Shown: piece after piece, positions 60,633 through 64,000 of the stretch
How the letters are laid out: every line of letters starts with the position of its first letter
Numbering within the stretch: the stretch's first letter is position 1
NCBI GenBank assembly: GCA_028709215.1
Contig: JAQVXI010000006.1
Location: 24,997 to 88,996 of the forward strand
Source: Bacteroidales bacterium
GTDB taxonomy: Bacteria > Bacteroidota > Bacteroidia > Bacteroidales > UBA1402
Length of the DNA: 64,000 nucleotides
Direction of reading: 5' to 3'
Notes under the pieces: generated by a model
Seen by the model: only the letters and a program-made list of their open reading frames with translations
Told to the model about the DNA's origin: nothing
The model's database searches: none
Made by a program: the position numbers and the translations under genes

Positions 60633-61661
60633 ATGACGACAAAAAAACGATGGATTTGGTTTGCCGGCTTTATGTTGCTGGTGTTGATGGGAATAGGATG
60701 TGTGGCGCATTTGAGCCTGCGCAGTTCGATGAAAACCGGAGAATCGGTGCATCTGTATGTGCGTTCGGGAAGTTCGCCGGAGGCGGTGCTGGATTCGTTT
60801 ATACGCAAGGCGGAAGTCGAACGACCCTGGTTGTTGAAGGCGCTGGCCCATGTGGGGCTGAAGCAGGCTGAAGTGCGGGTGGGGCATTATGAGATCAAAC
60901 CCGGATTGTCGGATGTCAATGTGATACGCATGTTGCGGGCCGGATTGCAGACGCCGGTGCGGGTAACCTTCAACAACGTACGTACGGTGGAGCAATTGGC
61001 GGGTAAGTTGGGAAGCCAACTGCTGGTGGATTCGTTGGAGTGGATTGCCTATTTTCAGGACAGCAGTTTGATCGCTTCGAGTGGTTTTGACCGGAATACG
61101 TTTATGACGGTGTTTATTCCGGATACCTATGAGATGTGGTGGAATACGAGTACAGAGCGTGCCTTTGGGGTGTTGCGGCAGGCATATGAGCGGTTTTGGA
61201 CTGAGGATTTTAAACAACGGGCGCAGGCCTTGCGCATGCGTCCGGTGGAGGTGTCGGTGTTGGCGTCGATTGTGGAGGAAGAAACCAATAAGGCAGATGA
61301 GATGCCTCGGGTGGCGGGTTTGTACATCAACCGCTTGCGCATGGGGATGCCCTTGCAGGCCGATCCGACGGTGAAGTTTGCGCTGGGCGATCCGGGTTTG
61401 AGGCGTATTTTGACGGAACATACACGGATACAGTCACCGTACAATACCTACCTGTTTGCCGGTTTGCCGCCGGGACCCATTCGGATACCTTCCAAACAGG
61501 CACTGCGGGCGGTGTTAAATTTTGAACGCCATTCGTATTTGTATATGTGTGCCCGTGCCGATTTTTCAGGTTACCATGCCTTTGCTACTACGTTGTCACA
61601 ACACAATCGGAACGCCCAGGCCTACCATAAAGCGTTGAACGAACGAGGAATTATGAAGTAA
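60633..61661 (+). CDS. mltG: Endolytic transglycosylase MltG
   Basis: N-terminal TM; VSVLASIVEEETNKADEMPRVAGLYINRLRMGMPLQADPTVKFALGD; SPYNTYLFAGLPPGPI. Confidence 0.95.
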   Translation: MTTKKRWIWFAGFMLLVLMGIGCVAHLSLRSSMKTGESVHLYVRSGSSPEAVLDSFIRKAEVERPWLLKALAHVGLKQAEVRVGHYEIKPGLSDVNVIRMLRAGLQTPVRVTFNNVRTVEQLAGKLGSQLLVDSLEWIAYFQDSSLIASSGFDRNTFMTVFIPDTYEMWWNTSTERAFGVLRQAYERFWTEDFKQRAQALRMRPVEVSVLASIVEEETNKADEMPRVAGLYINRLRMGMPLQADPTVKFALGDPGLRRILTEHTRIQSPYNTYLFAGLPPGPIRIPSKQALRAVLNFERHSYLYMCARADFSGYHAFATTLSQHNRNAQAYHKALNERGIMK

Positions 61662-61667
61662 AAAGTG

Positions 61668-61675
61668 TATTTTTG
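61668..61675 (+). promoter_or_regulatory. Bacteroidota -7 box TATTTTTG upstream of iorA
   Basis: TAnnTTTG match between mltG and iorA. Confidence 0.45.
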
Positions 61676-61725
61676 TACGTTTTTGAATATAAAAATAGAA
61701 TACGAATAACCGATAAATAAAACCA

Positions 61726-63312
61726 ATGAGTAAATTACTTTTGCTGGGAGACGAAGCGATCGCTCAGGCTGCATTGGATGCAGGCCTTTCCGGCGTTTAC
61801 GCCTATCCGGGCACGCCTTCGACCGAAATTACGGAGTACATTCAAAACAAAACAGAGCAATCCGCCGCCAAGGTGCATTGTCAATGGTCTACCAACGAAA
61901 AGACGGCCATGGAAGCCGCTTTGGGTATGTCTTTTGCCGGAAAACGGGCGTTGGTCTGTATGAAACACGTGGGCGTCAATGTGGCTGCCGATGCCTTCAT
62001 CAATTCGGCCATCACCGGAGTGGTGGGTGGTTTGGTGTTTGTGGCTGCCGATGACCCTTCGATGCACTCCTCACAAAACGAACAGGATTCGCGTTTTTAT
62101 GCCGATTTTGCCATGATTCCCGTGTTGGAACCGTCCAACCAACAGGAAGCCTACGATATGGTGTATCAGGGATTTAAATTGTCTGAAGAATTGGAAGTAC
62201 CGGTGATGGTGCGCATTACGACGCGATTGGCCCATTCCCGTTCGGGCGTTGCCCGCAAAGCGGAGTGTCCCCAGAACGAACTGCATTTTTCGGAAGATCC
62301 CAAGCAATTTGTCTTGTTGCCCGCCATTGCACGGGTACGCTACCAGAAATTATTGGATGCACAGGCCGGCTTCCTGGCTCGGTCGGAATCGTCCGCCTTT
62401 AACCGATATGAAGCGGGCACGGATCCACGTTACGGCATCATCGCCAGCGGTATTGCCTACAATTACCTGATGGAAAATTTTCCCGACGGATGTCCGTATT
62501 CGGTATTGAAGGTTGGGCAGTATCCCTTGCCTATGTCCTTTGTCAGCAAAATGGCTGAGGAATGTGCGTCGTTGGTGGTGCTTGAAGATGGTTATCCTTT
62601 TATTGAGCAACGTCTCAACGGTTTGCCGGGACAGGGCAGTCGTGTGCTGGGTCGTTTGAACGGTTTTGTGCCGCGTACGGGTGAATTGAATCCGGATCAT
62701 GTGGCCAAGGCGTTTGGTTTGCCTTCGTACGAAACGTTTGAATTGCCGGATGTGGTACAGATGCGTCCGCCTTCGTTGTGTGCAGGCTGTGGCCACCGGG
62801 ATATGTACGATGCCCTGAACGAAGTGGTTGCCCAAAAAGGTTTGGATTCCAAGGTGTTTGGCGATATTGGTTGCTATACCTTGGGTTATTTGCCTCCCTT
62901 TAAGGCCATTCACGCCTGTGTTGATATGGGTGCCTCCATTACCATGGCCAAGGGGGCTGCCGACGCCGGTTTGCCCTATGCCGTAGCGGTGATCGGTGAT
63001 TCCACCTTTACCCATTCGGGCATGACTTCGTTGCTGGATGCAGTCAACGAGAATTCGCCCATTACGGTGATTATTTCCGACAACGAAACGACGGGTATGA
63101 CGGGAGGACAGGCTTCTGCCGGGACCGGTAAGTTGGAAGCCATCTGCTTGGGACTGGGCGTGGATCCGGCGCATTTGCATGTGTTGAGTCCCTTGAAGAA
63201 ACATCACGACGAAATGGTACGCGTGATTCGCCAGGAAATGGACTATCCCGGTGTTTCCGTCATCATCCCAAGAAGAGAGTGTGTTCAAACATTGGCCAGA
63301 AAAAAACGATAA
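61726..63312 (+). CDS. iorA: Indolepyruvate ferredoxin oxidoreductase subunit alpha (thiamine-dependent)
   Basis: LLGDEAIAQAALDAGLSGVYAYPGTPSTEITEYI; RPPSLCAGCGHRDMYDAL; FGDIGCYTLGYLPPF; C-terminal ferredoxin domain appears absent. Confidence 0.93.
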   Translation: MSKLLLLGDEAIAQAALDAGLSGVYAYPGTPSTEITEYIQNKTEQSAAKVHCQWSTNEKTAMEAALGMSFAGKRALVCMKHVGVNVAADAFINSAITGVVGGLVFVAADDPSMHSSQNEQDSRFYADFAMIPVLEPSNQQEAYDMVYQGFKLSEELEVPVMVRITTRLAHSRSGVARKAECPQNELHFSEDPKQFVLLPAIARVRYQKLLDAQAGFLARSESSAFNRYEAGTDPRYGIIASGIAYNYLMENFPDGCPYSVLKVGQYPLPMSFVSKMAEECASLVVLEDGYPFIEQRLNGLPGQGSRVLGRLNGFVPRTGELNPDHVAKAFGLPSYETFELPDVVQMRPPSLCAGCGHRDMYDALNEVVAQKGLDSKVFGDIGCYTLGYLPPFKAIHACVDMGASITMAKGAADAGLPYAVAVIGDSTFTHSGMTSLLDAVNENSPITVIISDNETTGMTGGQASAGTGKLEAICLGLGVDPAHLHVLSPLKKHHDEMVRVIRQEMDYPGVSVIIPRRECVQTLARKKR

Positions 63313-63320
63313 GCAGTATT

Positions 63321-63914
63321 ATGAAAACAGATATTTTTATCTCCGGAGTAGGAGGTCAGGGCATATTGTCCATCGCAGCCGTGATTGGTGAGGCTGCTTT
63401 GCATCAGGATTTGTATATGAAGCAAGCAGAGGTGCACGGAATGAGCCAACGAGGCGGGGATGTGCAGTCCAACCTGCGCATTTCGGACAAACCCATTTAT
63501 TCGGATTTGATTGCCAAAGGCAAAGCAGACTTGATTTTGTCGCTCGAGCCCATGGAAAGTTTGAGGTACTTGCCTTGGCTGTCCAAGGAAGGTTGGTTGG
63601 TCACCAATTCCAAGCCCCTGATCAATATGAACAATTATCCGGAGGAAGCTGCCTTGAAGGAGGCGTTGGATCGGGTGCCCAATAAGGTGATTCTGGATGT
63701 GGAATCCATCGCAAAGGATTTGGGTAGTGTACGTGTTTCCAACATCGTGATGCTGGGTGCAGCCACACCGTTTTTGGGCATTGCCTACGAAGAAATCGAA
63801 AACGGCATTCGTCGCATTTTTGATCGCAAAGGACAGGCCATCGTTGAACTGAATCTGCGTGCATTGGCTGCCGGTAAAGAAGTGGCCGATCGCATGATGC
63901 CCAAATCCTTATAA
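63321..63914 (+). CDS. iorB: Indolepyruvate oxidoreductase subunit beta
   Basis: MKTDIFISGVGGQGILSIAAVIGEAAL; KQAEVHGMSQRGGDVQSNLRISD. Confidence 0.95.
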   Translation: MKTDIFISGVGGQGILSIAAVIGEAALHQDLYMKQAEVHGMSQRGGDVQSNLRISDKPIYSDLIAKGKADLILSLEPMESLRYLPWLSKEGWLVTNSKPLINMNNYPEEAALKEALDRVPNKVILDVESIAKDLGSVRVSNIVMLGAATPFLGIAYEEIENGIRRIFDRKGQAIVELNLRALAAGKEVADRMMPKSL

Positions 63915-63924
63915 GTTAGATCCT

Positions 63925-64000
63925 ATGAATAAGACCATCGTTCAATTGTTTGAAAGCTGCGTGGCAAAGTATGCGCAGAATCCGTTTTTGTGGGAGCGTG
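63925..64000 (+). CDS. 5' end of a probable AMP-binding acyl-CoA ligase (truncated by window)
   Basis: MNKTIVQLFESCVAKYAQNPFLWER resembles the start of AMP-dependent synthetases. Confidence 0.5.
   Translation, partial: MNKTIVQLFESCVAKYAQNPFLWER

Noticed and set aside
60561-61421. 286-aa minus ORF
   Set aside because: Antisense to mltG, whose motifs are unambiguous.

Overview
Window from an apparently anaerobic Bacteroidota (Bacteroidales-like) chromosome. The phylum call rests on TAnnTTTG promoters, T9SS C-terminal sorting domains and gene content. The left (1-14.8 kb) and right (60.6-64 kb) ends carry ordinary housekeeping genes: galE end, ligA, dapA, pheT, yebC, folC, mltG, iorAB. The middle is accessory. 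It holds pectin/arabinan/xylan-type carbohydrate enzymes (PL11, GH3, PL10, two GH43-like), a three-ORF activase/DUF2229/HgdB-type set resembling a split PlsA (plasmalogen synthase-like) protein, an XRE-Panacea/RelE-like toxin-antitoxin pair, a PLD-SF2 helicase-DUF3427 protein, and several decayed genes (hipBA, DUF262, ADP-ribosylglycohydrolase). The most unusual signal is a non-coding composite repeat family present four times (14826-15240, 15527-15990, 57681-57990, 59975-60376). Each copy has a ~134-139 bp cloverleaf-like core closed by a ~17-19 bp inverted repeat, with apparent compensatory changes between copies. The cores are flanked by arms of small hairpins separated by an exact 5-nt spacer (ATGTG or its complement CACAT). 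Hairpin loops are mostly GNA/GNNA, and many GC-rich stems carry a tandem G-A mismatch step on the CACAT strand. Two same-orientation copies bracket tRNA-Cys. Two others bracket a ~2 kb orphan-gene segment ending beside tRNA-Ser. I do not recognise this composite element as a named family, and novelty could not be checked. Feature calls are by eye, with no database search.
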